From Sphingosinithalassobacter tenebrarum (lineage in GTDB: Bacteria; Pseudomonadota; Alphaproteobacteria; Sphingomonadales; Sphingomonadaceae): DNA of 64,000 bases. The notes beneath the pieces are model-generated. The model saw only the letters and a program-made list of their open reading frames with translations. It did not search any database and was not told the DNA's origin. Where the stretch lies: assembly GCF_011057975.1 (NCBI RefSeq), contig NZ_CP049109.1, forward strand, positions 3,317,001 to 3,381,000, given 5' to 3'. Below are positions 27,972 through 37,334 of this stretch, piece after piece; position 1 is the first letter of the stretch, and each line of letters starts with the position of its first letter. The translations under genes were made by a program, and so were the position numbers.

Positions 27972-28310
27972 TTGAAGGCGACCATCTATCACAACCCGCG
28001 CTGTTCCAAGTCGCGCGAGACACTGGCGATCCTCAACGATACGCCGGGTGTCGACGTGGAGATCGTCGAATATCTCAAGACGCCGCCGAGCGCCGAAAAG
28101 CTGGGCGAGCTTTATGCCAAGGGCGGCATGTCGCCCGCCGACGGGCTGCGCAAGACCGAGGACGGCGCCAAGGCACTGAAGGGGGCCAGCGACGCCGCGA
28201 TCCTCGACGCGATGGCATCCGACCCGATCCTGATCGAGCGCCCGCTGGTCGAAACCGAAAAGGGCGTACGGATCGGCCGCCCGCCCGAAAAGGTTCGCGA
28301 GATCCTCTGA
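27972..28310 (+). CDS. arsC: Arsenate reductase, ArsC glutaredoxin family
   Basis: A 112-residue ArsC-type reductase. TTG at 27972 is taken as the start because GGGGAG lies seven bases upstream and the product then begins with the family sequence KATIYHNPRCSKSRETL; Cys11 is the catalytic thiol. Later motifs EYLKTPPS and ILIERPLVETEKGVRIGRP complete the family pattern with the Arg residues that bind arsenate. No arsR or arsB is nearby, so a role in arsenic resistance is not certain. Confidence 0.88.
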   Translation: MKATIYHNPRCSKSRETLAILNDTPGVDVEIVEYLKTPPSAEKLGELYAKGGMSPADGLRKTEDGAKALKGASDAAILDAMASDPILIERPLVETEKGVRIGRPPEKVREIL

Positions 28311-28314
28311 CCCC

Positions 28315-29781
28315 GTGACCGAGCAGAACGCCCCCCACCCGCTCACGCCCGGCCGCAATTGCTGGCGCGTCAGCCATGCCGATCGCGCGACGGTGATCAT
28401 CGACGCCGATCGCTATTTCCGCGCCGCGCGATCGGCGATGCTGCAGGCGAAGCGGCAGATTCTGCTTGTCGGCTGGGATTTTGACGCGCGCATTCCGCTG
28501 ACCTTTGACGAGACCGACCATCCGGGCATTCCGCGCAAGGTGGGGCCGTTCCTGTCCTGGCTGGTGCGCAACCGGCCCGAGCTCGATATTCATATCCTGC
28601 GCTGGGATACCGGCGCGCTGGGCACGTTCAGCCACCCCACCACGCTTGCGACCACGATCAAATGGCATCTCGACAAGCGCATCCATGTGAAGCTCGACGG
28701 CTTTCATCCAGTCGGCGGATCGCATCATCAAAAGATCGTCGTGGTCGACGATTGCCTCGCCTTTTGCGGGGGGATCGACATGACCAAGAACCGCTGGGAC
28801 ACGCGCCATCATCGCGACAATGAGCCCGGCCGCAGCCAGCCCGGGCACGACCACGGCCCCTGGCACGACGCCACCACGGCGCTGAAGGGCAAGGTGGCGA
28901 AGGATCTGGGCGACCTGTGCCGCGAACGCTGGGAGCGCGCGGGCGGCGATCCGATTACCCCGCCCGAACCGGCCGACCAGTGCTGGCCCGAGGGGCTCGA
29001 AGTCGGCTTTACCGACGCGACGGTCGCGATCTCGCGCTCGCGCCCCGACATGCCCGATTGCCCGCCGGTGCGCGAAATCGAGCAACTCTATCTCGACCTG
29101 ATCGCGCGCACGAAAAAGCGCTTCTATGCCGAAAGCCAGTATTTCGCTTCACGCAAGGTCGCCGAGGCGATCGCGCAACGGCTGCAGGAACCCGACGGCC
29201 CCGAATTCGTCATCGTCAATCCGGTGAGCGCCGAAGGCTGGCTCGAGCCGATCGCGATGGACACGGCGCGCGCGCGAGTGATGAAGGCCATCGAACAGGT
29301 CGACAAATATAGCCGTTTCCGCCTCTACCATGCGCGCACGCGCGGCGGGAAACCAATCTATATCCATTCGAAAGTGACGGTGGTCGACGATTGCGTGCTG
29401 CGCGTCGGCTCGTCCAACTTCAACAACCGCTCGATGCGGCTCGACACCGAATGCGACATCACGATCGACGCGACGCTGCCCGAAAATGCCGATGAGGAGG
29501 AAACGATCGCGGGCATCCGTAATGGACTGCTCGGCGAGCATCTCGATGTGCCTCCCGAACGCGTCGCGGCGCGGCTCAAGGAAAGCGGGTCGCTGATCGA
29601 AACGATCGAATCGCTTCGCGGCCAGGGAAAGACGCTATTTCCCTACGAAATCCCCAATCTGCCCTGCATCGGCGAATGGCTGGCCGACAATGAGATTCTC
29701 GATCCCGAAGGGCCGGAGGAGACGTTCGAACCGCTCAAGAAGCGCAGCCTGTTCCGCCGTCTGCGCAACCCGGATCGCTGA
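28315..29781 (+). CDS. Phospholipase D-like protein with two HKD motifs
   Basis: A 488-residue PLD-superfamily enzyme. The two catalytic HxKxxxxD motifs are HHQKIVVVDDCLAFCGGID (about residue 142) and HSKVTVVDDCVLRVGSSNFN (about residue 350), as in cardiolipin synthases and transphosphatidylases. It has no signal peptide or membrane segments. It starts with GTG four bases after the arsC stop, so the two are translated from one message, though no functional link is evident. Confidence 0.88.
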   Translation: MTEQNAPHPLTPGRNCWRVSHADRATVIIDADRYFRAARSAMLQAKRQILLVGWDFDARIPLTFDETDHPGIPRKVGPFLSWLVRNRPELDIHILRWDTGALGTFSHPTTLATTIKWHLDKRIHVKLDGFHPVGGSHHQKIVVVDDCLAFCGGIDMTKNRWDTRHHRDNEPGRSQPGHDHGPWHDATTALKGKVAKDLGDLCRERWERAGGDPITPPEPADQCWPEGLEVGFTDATVAISRSRPDMPDCPPVREIEQLYLDLIARTKKRFYAESQYFASRKVAEAIAQRLQEPDGPEFVIVNPVSAEGWLEPIAMDTARARVMKAIEQVDKYSRFRLYHARTRGGKPIYIHSKVTVVDDCVLRVGSSNFNNRSMRLDTECDITIDATLPENADEEETIAGIRNGLLGEHLDVPPERVAARLKESGSLIETIESLRGQGKTLFPYEIPNLPCIGEWLADNEILDPEGPEETFEPLKKRSLFRRLRNPDR

Positions 29782-29787
29782 TTGCCG

Positions 29788-30516
29788 CTACTGCGCGCGC
29801 GGCATCTCGGCAGGCCCGGCATCGGCCGCCATCACCGGCGCGCGCGCCGTGCGTCGCTGAATCCATTGGGTAAGCAGGCCCCGATCATGCACCCGCACGC
29901 CGTCGGGCGTCCGCAGCACCAGCCGCTCGCGCTCGAGCCGCCCCAACGCCTGCGTCACCGCTACCGGTGAGGCGCCCAGCATGACCGCCAGTTCCTCCGT
30001 ACCGGCCGCGACCGCCGCTTCGAATTCGTGATTGCCCGACACGTTGAGCAATGCCTTGGCAAGCTGCACATTGAACGGCTGGGTGCGCAGATCGTCGACG
30101 AATTCGAGCAGCAGTTGCAGCCGCTGCGCCATGACATGTGTCACGGCTGCGGCGATCGCCGGGTGCTCGGCAACAACCACGCGATAGCATTCCGCGTCGC
30201 AAGAGACGACGCTCGACGCAGTCACCGCGCGCGCCGAAAATGTCCGGGCCAGTCCCGACAGCATCGCGCTTTCACCGAAACAATAACCGGCACCGAACCG
30301 CGCTGTCGGCTGGAACTTCCCCGCGGTATCGAAATTGCCGAGCTCGATTTCACCGCTATCGATGAACACCATCGAACAATCGGATTCGCCGCGCCTGTAG
30401 AGCAGATCGCCGGCGGCATGATCTTCGGCCCGGCCTGCATTCCGTAATGCCGCGAGCGCATCTGTTTCGAGCAACGCGGAAAGCGGCGGCGCCCCGACAT
30501 AGAAAAGCTTGGCCAT
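29788..30516 (-). CDS. Crp/Fnr family transcriptional regulator
   Basis: A 242-residue regulator. Residues 20-130 form a cyclic-nucleotide-binding-like beta-barrel (LLYRRGESDCSMVFIDSGEIE, then FGAGYCFGESAML). Residues 150-220 are an HTH_Crp domain, with the recognition helix in MLGASPVAVTQALGRLER. There is no N-terminal four-Cys cluster, so an oxygen-sensing Fnr role is unlikely. Convergent with the PLD gene. Its targets cannot be seen here. Confidence 0.88.
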   Translation of the reverse strand: MAKLFYVGAPPLSALLETDALAALRNAGRAEDHAAGDLLYRRGESDCSMVFIDSGEIELGNFDTAGKFQPTARFGAGYCFGESAMLSGLARTFSARAVTASSVVSCDAECYRVVVAEHPAIAAAVTHVMAQRLQLLLEFVDDLRTQPFNVQLAKALLNVSGNHEFEAAVAAGTEELAVMLGASPVAVTQALGRLERERLVLRTPDGVRVHDRGLLTQWIQRRTARAPVMAADAGPAEMPRAQ

Positions 30517-30593
30517 CTCGTTTCTCCCCCGACGCCCCGAAGGGTTTCACGTTCGCGCGCCGGGATCAAGCCGCCTATGCCGCCGAAATACCG

Positions 30594-30998
30594 TTACGAA
30601 ACAGGCCATTCGTCGGTGATATCCTGCTTCGTGCCATAGAGGTGAGTAACCCTGCCCCCGGCACAGAGAATATCTGCCGAAAGCCGCATCCAGCGCAATT
30701 CGCCGTCGCGACGCCGTATCCATGCTTCCATCGTGAAGGCCCGCCGTTCGGCGATCGCCTTCGCACGCAATTCTTCCATCATGCCACGCGAATCGCCGAC
30801 ATACATTTCGGCGATCTCGCGCCGGTCGACATGTGTTTCGGGGGCGATGCCGAACAAGTCGAACACGCCGGCGGACCAGATGAGGCTGTCATCGGAAAGA
30901 TCGCATTGCCAATTGGCGGGCAGGGCCCGGGGGCGCGCCGCATCCTGCGTGCCCTTCCCCGGACGAAGCAATTGCGGAGCTAGCGGAGGCTGGGTCAT
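30594..30998 (-). CDS. PAS domain protein
   Basis: A 134-residue protein that consists essentially of one PAS_3-type domain: SLIWSAGVFDLFGIAPE, then DSRGMMEELRAKAIAERRAF, and the closing YGTKQDITDEWPV that normally leads into an output domain. No kinase, GGDEF or HTH follows, so it may be a stand-alone sensor or a partner of another protein. ATG at 30998 is chosen. It lies upstream of the Crp/Fnr gene on the same strand with a 77-base gap. Confidence 0.8.
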   Translation of the reverse strand: MTQPPLAPQLLRPGKGTQDAARPRALPANWQCDLSDDSLIWSAGVFDLFGIAPETHVDRREIAEMYVGDSRGMMEELRAKAIAERRAFTMEAWIRRRDGELRWMRLSADILCAGGRVTHLYGTKQDITDEWPVS

Positions 30999-31096
30999 CG
31001 CAATCCGGTAGCACAGCACTGCTTAACGGCGAATTGGGTTTCCGAACGCGCATCGGGCTCTAGCGCCCTCGCCGCAGCGTCGCTAAGGCGCAGGCC

Positions 31097-33322
31097 ATGA
31101 CCGACATCACGCCCGAGATCGTGGCCGAACACGGCCTTTCGCCCGAGGAATATGAGCGCGTGCTCGCCGCGCTTGGCCGCGCGCCCAACCTGACCGAGCT
31201 CGGCATCTTCTCGGTAATGTGGTCCGAGCATTGCAGCTACAAGTCGAGCCGCATTCATCTCAAGAAACTGCCGACCGAGGCGCCCTGGGTGATTTGCGGC
31301 CCGGGTGAGAATGCCGGCGTGATCGATATCGGCGACGGCGACGCAGCGATCTTCAAGATGGAGAGCCACAACCACCCGAGCTATATCGAACCCTATCAAG
31401 GCGCGGCGACGGGCGTGGGCGGCATTTTGCGCGACGTCTTCACGATGGGCGCGCGACCGATCGCGAACATGAACGCGCTGCGTTTCGGGCGTCCCGATCA
31501 CCCCAAGATGCGCCACCTCATCTCCGGCGTGGTTCACGGCATCGGCGGCTACGGCAATTGCGTCGGCGTGCCGACCGTCGGCGGCGAGACAAATTTCCAT
31601 CCCGCCTATGACGGCAACATCCTGGTCAATGCGATGACCGTCGGCGTCGCCAAGACCGACAAGATCTTCTATTCGGCGGCAGCGGGCATCGGCAACCCGG
31701 TGGTCTATGTCGGATCGAAAACCGGACGCGACGGCATTCACGGCGCGACGATGGCCTCGGCCGATTTCGGCGAGGACAGCGAAGAAAAGCGCCCGACCGT
31801 GCAGGTCGGCGATCCCTTCACCGAAAAACTGCTGATCGAGGCGTGCCTCGAACTGATGGCGTCGGATGCGATCGTCGCCATTCAGGATATGGGCGCGGCG
31901 GGCCTCACTTCGTCTTCGGTCGAAATGGCGTCGAAGGGCGGCGTCGGCATCGAACTGGTGATGGACGACGTTCCCCAGCGCGAAACCGGCATGACGCCCT
32001 ATGAAATGATGCTGAGCGAATCGCAGGAGCGGATGCTGATGGTCTTGAAGCCCGGCCGCGAGGCCGAGGCCGAGGCGATCTTCCGCAAATGGGAGCTGGA
32101 TTTTGCCGTCATCGGCACCGTCACCGACAACGAACGCATGGTGCTGAAGTGGCAGGGCGAGACCGTCGCCGATATCCCGCTCGGCCCCCTGGCCGACGAT
32201 GCGCCGCTCTACGATCGCCCCTCGGTGCCCACCGAGCCGCCGGCGGAGATCGAGAACCCGCCCGAGAGCCTGCACATCGTCATGGATCTGGTGAACCTGC
32301 TCGGTTCGCCCGATCTCGCCAGCCGCCGCTGGATCTGGGAACAATATGACCACATGGTCGGCGCAGACACGGTGCAGCGCCCCGGCGGCGACGCCGCGGT
32401 CGTCCGCGTCCACGGCACGCAAAAGGGGCTGGCGATCACCACCGATTGCACGCCGCGCTATTGCTTCGCCGATCCGGTCGAGGGCGGCAAACAGGCGATC
32501 GCCGAGGCATGGCGCAATCTGACCGCGGTGGGCGCCAGGCCGCTAGCCGTCACCAATTGCCTCAACTTCGCCAACCCGCAGCGGCCCGAGATCATGGGCC
32601 AGTTCGTCGGCTGCCTGGAGGGCATGGGCGAAGCCTGCCTCGCGCTCGATTTCCCGATCGTGTCGGGCAATGTCAGCCTCTACAACGAATCGAAGGCGAC
32701 CGGCGGCGGTTCGGCGATTCTTCCCACTCCCGCGATTGGCGGAGTCGGCCTGCTTGCCGACTGGTCGAAATCGGTGACGATCGGGTTCAAGGGTTTTGGC
32801 GACGCGGTGCTGGTCGTCGGCGAGCGGATGGGCCATCTCGGCCAGTCGCTCTGGCTGCGCGAGATTCACAAGCGCGAAGGCCGCGACGCGGGCCCGCCCC
32901 CGCCCGTCGACCTCAAGGCCGAAAAGCGCACCGGCGACTTCATCCGCGCGGCGATGGACAAGGAACAGGTCACGGCCTGTCACGACGTGTCCGACGGCGG
33001 CGTCGCCGTCGCGCTCGCCGAAATGGCGCTTGCCTCGGGCATCGGCGTGCATGTCAACGAACCCCAGCCCTTCGGCATTGCCGGCTCCTTCTTCGGCGAG
33101 GATCAGGGCCTCTATATCGTCACGGTGAACGACGGCGCGCTGGCGGACTTCATGGCGGCGGCGGATCTGGCCGACGTGCCTGTCGACCTGCTCGGCCGCA
33201 CGATCAAGAACCGCATGATCTTCGAACTGGAAGAAGGCGACTGGGTGGTCCGGCTCGAGGATTTGCGCAGCGCGCATGAAGGCTTCTTCCCCAAGCTGAT
33301 GCAGGACGAAATCACGGCCTGA
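31097..33322 (+). CDS. purL: Phosphoribosylformylglycinamidine synthase subunit PurL
   Basis: A 741-residue small-type PurL of purine synthesis, which needs PurS and PurQ (not in the window) to supply ammonia. It has [48 protein letters not shown] and the second half [20 protein letters not shown]. The length is standard. It is transcribed divergently from the PAS gene, with about 100 bases between them holding the promoters. Confidence 0.96.
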   Translation: MTDITPEIVAEHGLSPEEYERVLAALGRAPNLTELGIFSVMWSEHCSYKSSRIHLKKLPTEAPWVICGPGENAGVIDIGDGDAAIFKMESHNHPSYIEPYQGAATGVGGILRDVFTMGARPIANMNALRFGRPDHPKMRHLISGVVHGIGGYGNCVGVPTVGGETNFHPAYDGNILVNAMTVGVAKTDKIFYSAAAGIGNPVVYVGSKTGRDGIHGATMASADFGEDSEEKRPTVQVGDPFTEKLLIEACLELMASDAIVAIQDMGAAGLTSSSVEMASKGGVGIELVMDDVPQRETGMTPYEMMLSESQERMLMVLKPGREAEAEAIFRKWELDFAVIGTVTDNERMVLKWQGETVADIPLGPLADDAPLYDRPSVPTEPPAEIENPPESLHIVMDLVNLLGSPDLASRRWIWEQYDHMVGADTVQRPGGDAAVVRVHGTQKGLAITTDCTPRYCFADPVEGGKQAIAEAWRNLTAVGARPLAVTNCLNFANPQRPEIMGQFVGCLEGMGEACLALDFPIVSGNVSLYNESKATGGGSAILPTPAIGGVGLLADWSKSVTIGFKGFGDAVLVVGERMGHLGQSLWLREIHKREGRDAGPPPPVDLKAEKRTGDFIRAAMDKEQVTACHDVSDGGVAVALAEMALASGIGVHVNEPQPFGIAGSFFGEDQGLYIVTVNDGALADFMAAADLADVPVDLLGRTIKNRMIFELEEGDWVVRLEDLRSAHEGFFPKLMQDEITA

Positions 33323-33450
33323 AGCGTGGCGTGCCGGCGACGCATCGACGTCGCCACGGCTTGCCCGAAATCAACTATGCGCGCACCATCGCGGTATCTG
33401 ATAGGATATCGGCGCGGGCCGGCACGGCGCGCGCCGCCCTGGGGGAACCG

Positions 33451-33858
33451 ATGATGACGACAGCCGGTGTCAATATGCCGCTCGCCAGCAAGCTGGGCCT
33501 GACGCGAGGCATGCGCAGCTGGTTCTGCCACATGCCCGATCATGTCCGCGATGCGATCGCGCCGGAGGATATGGGCGTCGAGGAACAATCGAGCCCGTCG
33601 GACGGGATGCAGGCCGCGATCCTGTTCGTCACCGAGCGCGCGCAGCTCGAACGCAAGCTGCATGCCCTGCGTCCGCTGCTCCAGCCCAAGGGCTTCATCT
33701 GGGCCGTCTGGCCCCGGCGCGGTGATATCGGGACCGATATCACCGAGGATGCGGTTCGCGGGGCGGCGTTGCCGATGGGACTGATCGATGGAAACTTGAT
33801 CGACATCGACGACAACTGGTCCGGGCTCAAGCTACTGGTGCGCCACGCTGAAAGCTGA
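33451..33858 (+). CDS. DUF3052-like protein
   Basis: A 135-residue cytoplasmic protein resembling the DUF3052 family by ASKLGLTRGMRSWFCHMPDH at the start and the central LRPLLQPKGFIWAVWPRRG; the C-terminal GLIDGNLIDIDDNWSGLKL also fits. The function is unknown. A run GGGGGA precedes two adjacent ATGs (33451, 33454); either may start translation. It lies downstream of purL, followed 25 bases later by the nitroreductase gene. Confidence 0.7.
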   Translation: MMTTAGVNMPLASKLGLTRGMRSWFCHMPDHVRDAIAPEDMGVEEQSSPSDGMQAAILFVTERAQLERKLHALRPLLQPKGFIWAVWPRRGDIGTDITEDAVRGAALPMGLIDGNLIDIDDNWSGLKLLVRHAES

Positions 33859-33883
33859 GCCTCCACCTGCTCCTCGGGAAACA

Positions 33884-34564
33884 ATGATGATGCAACAGGA
33901 CGCAAGGCTGCCCTGGCAGCCCTATCCCGAACTGAGCGATGCCGAGCGGCTGGAACGCGCGCGCGGTTGCTACGAAACGTTGCGCACGCGCCGCAGCTGT
34001 CGCGCCTTCAGCGACCAGGCGGTGCCGCGTGCGGTGATCGAACAGGCGATCCTCGCCGCCGGCACCGCGCCGAGCGGCGCCAATCACCAGCCCTGGCATT
34101 TCGCCGCTATCGAATCGCCCGAGGCAAAGGCCGCGATCCGAGTCGCCGCCGAGGAGGAAGAGCGCCAGTTCTACAGCGGCCGCGCGGGCAGTGCCTGGTT
34201 GAAGGCGTTGCGACCGCTGGGAACCGACGCCGAAAAGCCCTTTCTGGAAATCGCGCCCTGGCTGATCGTGCCGTTCGCGCAGCGGCGCGGCGGCGTGGAG
34301 GCGGACGACGACCTGCAGAATTACTATGTGTCCGAAAGCGTCGGGCTGGCCTGCGGGATGCTCCTCGCGACACTGCATTGCGCCGGGCTGGCGACTCTGA
34401 TCCACACGCCCAACCCGATGCGCTTTCTCAACCGCGTCTGCCAGCGGCCCGAGCAGGAAAGGCCGATGATGATCATCGTGGTCGGCCATGCCGCCGCCGA
34501 CGCGACGATCCCGGCACATGCACTCCGCAAAAAGTCGCTCGACCAGATCAGCAGCTGGATCTGA
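33884..34564 (+). CDS. Nitroreductase family protein
   Basis: A 226-residue FMN-dependent oxidoreductase. The FMN phosphate site is YETLRTRRSCRAFSDQAVPR near residue 28, then AAGTAPSGANHQPWHFAAIE. A later ESVGLACGMLLATLHCAGLA contains the dimer helix of the family. The substrate is unknown; BluB- or NfnB-like groups are possible. It lies within the purL-DUF3052 run of genes. Three ATGs stand in a row; the first was taken. Confidence 0.88.
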   Translation: MMMQQDARLPWQPYPELSDAERLERARGCYETLRTRRSCRAFSDQAVPRAVIEQAILAAGTAPSGANHQPWHFAAIESPEAKAAIRVAAEEEERQFYSGRAGSAWLKALRPLGTDAEKPFLEIAPWLIVPFAQRRGGVEADDDLQNYYVSESVGLACGMLLATLHCAGLATLIHTPNPMRFLNRVCQRPEQERPMMIIVVGHAAADATIPAHALRKKSLDQISSWI

Positions 34565-34646
34565 TATCCCGCATCCCGGCGGCGCTGGTGCCATCGCGCG
34601 TGATAGTGTATCAGCGGGGCAACACAGGAATTGGGGGGACGTTTCC

Positions 34647-35900
34647 GTGGCGACAACCGCACCGGCGCAAACGCGCTATCTGACGCTCGACACCGTACGC
34701 GGCGTCGCGGTGATGGGCATCCTCCTGATGAACATCGTCGCCTTTTCGATGCCGATGGCCGCCTATATCAATCCAACGGCCTTTGGCGGCGCCACCGGGG
34801 CGGACCTGGCGACCTATCTGGTCAACTACGTCCTGTTCGACGGCAAGATGCGCGGGCTCTTCTCCTTCCTGTTCGGCGCCTCGACATTGCTGGTGATCGA
34901 GCGGGCGCAGTCCCGGGGCGTCAGCGCCGCGGGCGTGCATTATGCGCGCATGTTCTGGCTGTTGCTGTTCGGGCTGGCGCACCTCTTCCTGATCTGGTGG
35001 GGCGACATTCTTGCCCATTATGCGATCATGGGGATGATCCTGTGGTTCTTCCGCAACCGATCGGTGGGCAAGCTCATCCTGATCGGCGTGCTGCTGCTGG
35101 TGCTCGAATTCCTGCTGATGGCTTCGATGCCGATGTGGATCTGGGCGCTGCAGAACGGCCATGCCGGGGATGCCGCACAGACCGCCAAGGGAATGTTGGC
35201 GATGCAGAAGACCGTCGGGGTGCCCCCGGCCGGGATCATCGACGCCAGTCTTGCCGTACATCGCGGCGACTATGCCGCGATCGTGGCTGATCGAATCGCC
35301 AGGCACGGGCTGGCGCCGATCAACATGATCTTCTTCGTCGGCCCCGAAACGCTGGCCTATATGCTGTTCGGCATGGCCGGCTATCGCAGCGGGATGCTCA
35401 CTGGCGCATGGTCGCGCGGGCGCTATGTCCGCTGGCTGCTGATCGGGTTCGGCATTTCGCTTCCTGCCTATATCGCAGGCGCCGTCTATATGGTGCAGTC
35501 CGATTTCGACATGCTGGCGGTGGCCTCGGCCGTGATGACGATGCCGGTGATCTTCCGCCCGCTGATGATCCTCGGCTGGGCCTGTCTGATCATCCTGCTG
35601 ATGCGCGAAGGCGGCGCGCTCACCGCGCGCATTGCCGCCGCGGGGCGGATGGCGTTCAGCAACTATCTGCTCACCTCGATCCTCTGCGCGACATTTTTCT
35701 ACGGCTATGGATTCGGCTTTTTCGGCTATCTCTCGCGGTTCGAGATTTACGCCGTGGTGCTGGTCGTCTGGGCGCTGATGCTGCTCTGGTCCAAGCCCTG
35801 GCTCGAACGCTTCCGCTACGGGCCGCTCGAATGGCTGTGGCGCAGCCTGTCGCGCGGTCGCCCGCAACCGCTGGCGGGGGGCGCGATCGCCGACGCCTGA
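34647..35900 (+). CDS. DUF418 family membrane protein
   Basis: A 417-residue polytopic inner-membrane protein. GTG at 34647 is used because GGGGGGA lies seven bases upstream and the product then begins TRYLTLDTVRGVAVMGILLM, the family N-terminus. The motif GKMRGLFSFLFGAS follows, and the C-terminal part (LAAAGRMAFSNYLLTSIL-like) is the DUF418 domain. About ten hydrophobic segments. The function is unknown. Confidence 0.85.
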   Translation: MATTAPAQTRYLTLDTVRGVAVMGILLMNIVAFSMPMAAYINPTAFGGATGADLATYLVNYVLFDGKMRGLFSFLFGASTLLVIERAQSRGVSAAGVHYARMFWLLLFGLAHLFLIWWGDILAHYAIMGMILWFFRNRSVGKLILIGVLLLVLEFLLMASMPMWIWALQNGHAGDAAQTAKGMLAMQKTVGVPPAGIIDASLAVHRGDYAAIVADRIARHGLAPINMIFFVGPETLAYMLFGMAGYRSGMLTGAWSRGRYVRWLLIGFGISLPAYIAGAVYMVQSDFDMLAVASAVMTMPVIFRPLMILGWACLIILLMREGGALTARIAAAGRMAFSNYLLTSILCATFFYGYGFGFFGYLSRFEIYAVVLVVWALMLLWSKPWLERFRYGPLEWLWRSLSRGRPQPLAGGAIADA

Positions 35901-35929
35901 CCGCGCGGCGCAGCACGTTGCCTAGGTAT

Positions 35930-35970
35930 TATTGCGAGGCACACGCAATAACTATTGCGAATCGGTCGCA
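35930..35970 (+). promoter_or_regulatory. Palindromic operators upstream of bfd, probably iron-responsive
   Basis: Two inverted repeats: TATTGCG-AGGCACA-CGCAATA (35930-35950, perfect seven-base arms) and TGCGA-ATCGG-TCGCA (35956-35970, perfect five-base arms). Both contain ATTGCGA and their centres are 23 bases apart. They lie 40-80 bases before bfd, in a short AT-richer promoter region. The bfd-bfr context suggests Fur, Irr or another iron regulator, but the factor is inferred. Confidence 0.5.
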
Positions 35971-36008
35971 CTATCTCTACTTTGCTGAGAATAGCATAAG
36001 AGGGTGCG

Positions 36009-36179
36009 ATGGTAGTTTGCGTTTGCAATGCAATAAGGGAGCAGGAAGTGCGCGAGGCCGCCCGCAGCGGTGCCAGGAGCGCCTGCCAGGCCTATCGCAC
36101 GCTCGGACGTCAGGCGAAATGCGGCCAATGCGTCCCCTTCGCCCGCGAAATCATCGCGCAGGAAAGCGCGGCTGCATAG
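36009..36179 (+). CDS. bfd: Bacterioferritin-associated ferredoxin
   Basis: A 56-residue [2Fe-2S] protein that reduces the bacterioferritin core to release iron. It begins MVVCVCNAIREQEVREAARS, and four cluster Cys are visible at positions 4, 6, 38 and 41 (CxC, then CGQC). The length is slightly short for the family but complete. bfr follows 105 bases downstream on the same strand. Confidence 0.93.
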   Translation: MVVCVCNAIREQEVREAARSGARSACQAYRTLGRQAKCGQCVPFAREIIAQESAAA

Positions 36180-36283
36180 CATTCGCATCTAGAAAAACCG
36201 CAGTTTTCCGCCATTTTTTGCTAGCCATCCCTTGGTCGGGCGCGTAGAATTCGCGCTTTGACGCAGACAATCAGGGACATGGC

Positions 36284-36769
36284 ATGAAAGGCGACACCAA
36301 GGTCATCGAGTATCTCAACGAGGTGCTGAAGAACGAGCTGACCGCCGTAAACCAATATTGGCTGCACTATCGGATGCTCGACAATTGGGGCGTCAAGAAG
36401 CTCGCCCATTTCGAGCGGCACGAATCGATCGACGAGATGAAACATGCCGACACGCTGTCGGAACGCATCCTGTTTCTCGATGGCCTGCCCAATTTCCAGC
36501 TGCTCGGTCGGCTGCGCATCGGCGAAAATGTGGAGGAGATCCTCAAGGCCGATCTCGCGCTCGAAATGGAAGCGATCGAAGTGCTGCGCGACGCGATCCA
36601 GCATTGCGAGGAAGTGCGCGATTTCGGCAGCCGCGAAATCTTCACCGCCATCCTCGAAAGCGAAGAAGAGCATGTCGACACGCTCGAACGCCAGTTCGAC
36701 ATGATCGCGCGGATGGGCCTGGAAAACTACGTCCAGCTTAACAGCAAGTCGGAAGACGACGAGGGCTGA
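36284..36769 (+). CDS. bfr: Bacterioferritin
   Basis: A 161-residue haem-containing iron storage protein forming 24-mers. Ferroxidase ligands are visible: Glu18 (NELTAVNQYW), Glu51 and His54 in SIDEMKHAD, and the later pair in SEEEHVDTLERQ. Met52, between the first two, is the haem ligand in known bacterioferritins. A ribosome site CAGGGA precedes the ATG. Paired with bfd, and probably controlled by the same upstream operators. Confidence 0.96.
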   Translation: MKGDTKVIEYLNEVLKNELTAVNQYWLHYRMLDNWGVKKLAHFERHESIDEMKHADTLSERILFLDGLPNFQLLGRLRIGENVEEILKADLALEMEAIEVLRDAIQHCEEVRDFGSREIFTAILESEEEHVDTLERQFDMIARMGLENYVQLNSKSEDDEG

Positions 36770-36791
36770 TCCGGCATTGCCGGAGTATCCC

Positions 36792-36814
36792 GCCGCGCCG
36801 ACTGTCGGCGCGGC
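36792..36814. terminator. GC-rich hairpin between bfr and the Hpt gene
   Basis: Perfect 11-base arms GCCGCGCCGAC and GTCGGCGCGGC around a single T, between two convergent genes. No clear U-tract on either side, so it is a probable but not canonical bidirectional terminator. Confidence 0.5.
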
Positions 36815-36821
36815 GCGGGCC

Positions 36822-37232
36822 TCAGCCGATCGATCGCTTGCCGAATGTCGGGCGCCGCGCCACTAGCGGATTGCTTTCGCGCTCGAGCAATTCGAGCGTG
36901 GCTTCGAACATGGGACGCAGCTGGACGACATGTTCCAGCGCATCGCTGGGCGTATCATGCCGTTCGACGCAACTGCGCCCGATCATCTCGATCCGTTCGG
37001 CAAGCGCAGCGAGCGGCGCGGCACCGAACTGGGATGATTCGCCTTTCAGCGTGTGCGCCGGAATCACCAGCGCCGCGGCGTTCTGCGCCCGCATCGCGGC
37101 TTCGATCTGCGCGACCGATTTCTCGCCATCTTCCCGGAAGTAGCCGAGAATACGCGCGAAATTCGCGCCCAGCTGAACGCGCGCACGCGCGAATTCGGTC
37201 ATGTTCACCAGCGCGGCTGCGTCGATCGACAT
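36822..37232 (-). CDS. Histidine phosphotransfer (Hpt) domain protein
   Basis: A 136-residue single-domain Hpt protein of a phosphorelay. The phosphorylated residue is His60 in PAHTLKGESSQFGAAPLAAL, the standard HxxKG motif on a helical bundle. It has no receiver or kinase domain, and no two-component partners are next to it, so it probably serves kinases encoded elsewhere. Convergent with bfr. Confidence 0.88.
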   Translation of the reverse strand: MSIDAAALVNMTEFARARVQLGANFARILGYFREDGEKSVAQIEAAMRAQNAAALVIPAHTLKGESSQFGAAPLAALAERIEMIGRSCVERHDTPSDALEHVVQLRPMFEATLELLERESNPLVARRPTFGKRSIG

Positions 37233-37334
37233 GTACGATAATCCCGGTTACGCCCACTTACGCTCTCACCATGCCGGGCACCGGGTAAATATCGGGTTAT
37301 TTCCCTCCGGTATGAAGATATCGGCCGAAAGCGA

